From NCBI GenBank assembly GCA_934567355.1, contig CAKTJC010000026.1:1-41045 (forward strand): a stretch of DNA of 41,045 nt. Direction: 5' to 3'. Below, piece after piece: positions 40,532 to 41,045 of the stretch. The notes below the pieces were generated by a model that was not told the DNA's origin, did no database searches, and saw nothing but the letters and a program-made list of their open reading frames with translations. The first letter of the stretch is position 1; each line of letters opens with the position of its first letter. The DNA is from an uncultured Oscillospiraceae bacterium (lineage in GTDB: Bacteria; Bacillota; Clostridia; Oscillospirales; Oscillospiraceae). A program made the translations under genes and the position numbers.

Positions 40532-40957
40532 ATGAACCGCGAAAACAAGCGTAAACTCTACGAAAAAGATTATTTCAAAACCCACCCCTGCAATGACAGC
40601 TTCACCTGCAAGGTCTGCGGGCGGCTGATGACCCCGGAAAACGCCGGGTCGGATCACCGCAACCACTGCAACAATTGCCTGTGCAGCCTCCACGTGGACA
40701 TCGAGCCCGGCGACCGAGCCTCCGATTGCGGCGGCATCATGGAGCCGGTAGCTGTGTGGGTGCGCAAGGGCGGCGAATGGGCGATCATCCATCGCTGCCG
40801 TCGCTGCGGTGCCCTCAGTTCCAACCGGGTGGCCGCCGACGACAATCCCATGAAGCTGATGAGCATTGCCATGCGTCCTCTGGCAAGCCCGGCCTTTCCG
40901 CTGGAGCGCATTGAAGAAATGACCGCCCTGATGGGCGGCGACGGCACAACTGAATAA
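40532..40957 (+). CDS. RNHCP domain zinc-binding protein
   Basis: A 141-residue protein with the RNHCP domain. The name-giving motif lies in DHRNHCNNCLCSLHVD near 41-56, with other Cys pairs in CKVCG near 28 and CRRCG near 90, and the family ending RPLASPAFPLERIEEM. Pfam describes the RNHCP domain as a small zinc-ribbon-like domain without a defined role. Some members sit near translation genes. ATG 40532 follows AGGAGG by about 7 bases. It is a single gene behind a perfect promoter and a long structured leader, and it ends just before the right terminal repeat. Confidence 0.88.
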   Translation: MNRENKRKLYEKDYFKTHPCNDSFTCKVCGRLMTPENAGSDHRNHCNNCLCSLHVDIEPGDRASDCGGIMEPVAVWVRKGGEWAIIHRCRRCGALSSNRVAADDNPMKLMSIAMRPLASPAFPLERIEEMTALMGGDGTTE

Positions 40958-40968
40958 AGGCCAGACAC

Positions 40969-41045
40969 TTAGGGCAACACCGCATAAACACCAAAAATCG
41001 CATTATACAATAGGTGCCCAATAAAAACGGTGGATAACCTCTGAA
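40969..41045. repeat. Terminal 77-bp repeat, right copy
   Basis: Exact reverse complement of bases 1-77. The shared part begins at TTAGGGC just after CCAGACAC, 11 bases past the RNHCP stop. Within it CACCG and CGGTG, and TGCCC and GGGCA, can pair. It ends AACCTCTGAA, similar to the terminal bases ACCTCTGAA of the MITE-like element at 34030. Confidence 0.9.

Overview
The window looks like one complete contig from a GC-rich, anaerobic member of the Bacillota (Clostridia, probably close to the Oscillospiraceae). The evidence is strong AGGAGG ribosome sites on almost every gene, many ABC transporters, YesMN-type and AraC-type regulators, a rubrerythrin and an iron-sulfur flavoprotein, and dispersed palindromic intergenic repeats. 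The taxonomic call is an inference. No rRNA, tRNA, CRISPR array or phage gene was seen. Both ends finish in the same 77-bp sequence in opposite orientation, which suggests that assembly stopped at a dispersed repeat on each side.

Left part (1-16000). A decayed galactose-type mgl locus comes first: mglB has lost its 5' end to a repeat array and mglA its 3' end to the terminal repeat. Then come a MarR regulator with a perfect operator and a heterodimeric ABC exporter with one degenerate ATP site, followed by malic enzyme, rqcH and a YitT protein. A leftward operon encodes a phosphonate-type ABC importer (phnC, phnE, phnE) with a small membrane protein, a 5'-nucleotidase-family enzyme and SurE. 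No binding protein gene is present in it.

Middle part (16000-31100). This holds an iron-sulfur flavoprotein; an ECF sigma/anti-sigma pair leading into a TGA-interrupted small membrane peptide gene and an FtsX-type ABC transporter; a phosphinothricin-type acetyltransferase; and a large membrane-anchored protein with nine TPR-like repeats, a seven-unit RCC1-like propeller and a bacterial Ig-like domain. A complete MalK/UgpC-type sugar importer operon follows, whose lipoprotein has an unexpected C-terminal membrane helix. After it come a condensation-type acyltransferase and a zinc-ribbon membrane protein.

Right part (31100-41045). This holds an AraC regulator, a convergent 40-residue gene with its own signals, pyruvate kinase, a 218-bp MITE-like element, an Eis-type acetyltransferase, a YesM/YesN two-component pair translationally coupled to an orphan solute-binding lipoprotein, rubrerythrin, and an RNHCP zinc protein behind a structured leader. 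The best leads for something undescribed are the TPR-RCC1-Ig protein, the sigma/peptide/FtsX unit, the binding-protein-less Phn-like operon with nucleotidases, the lipoprotein with two anchors, and the RNHCP leader.
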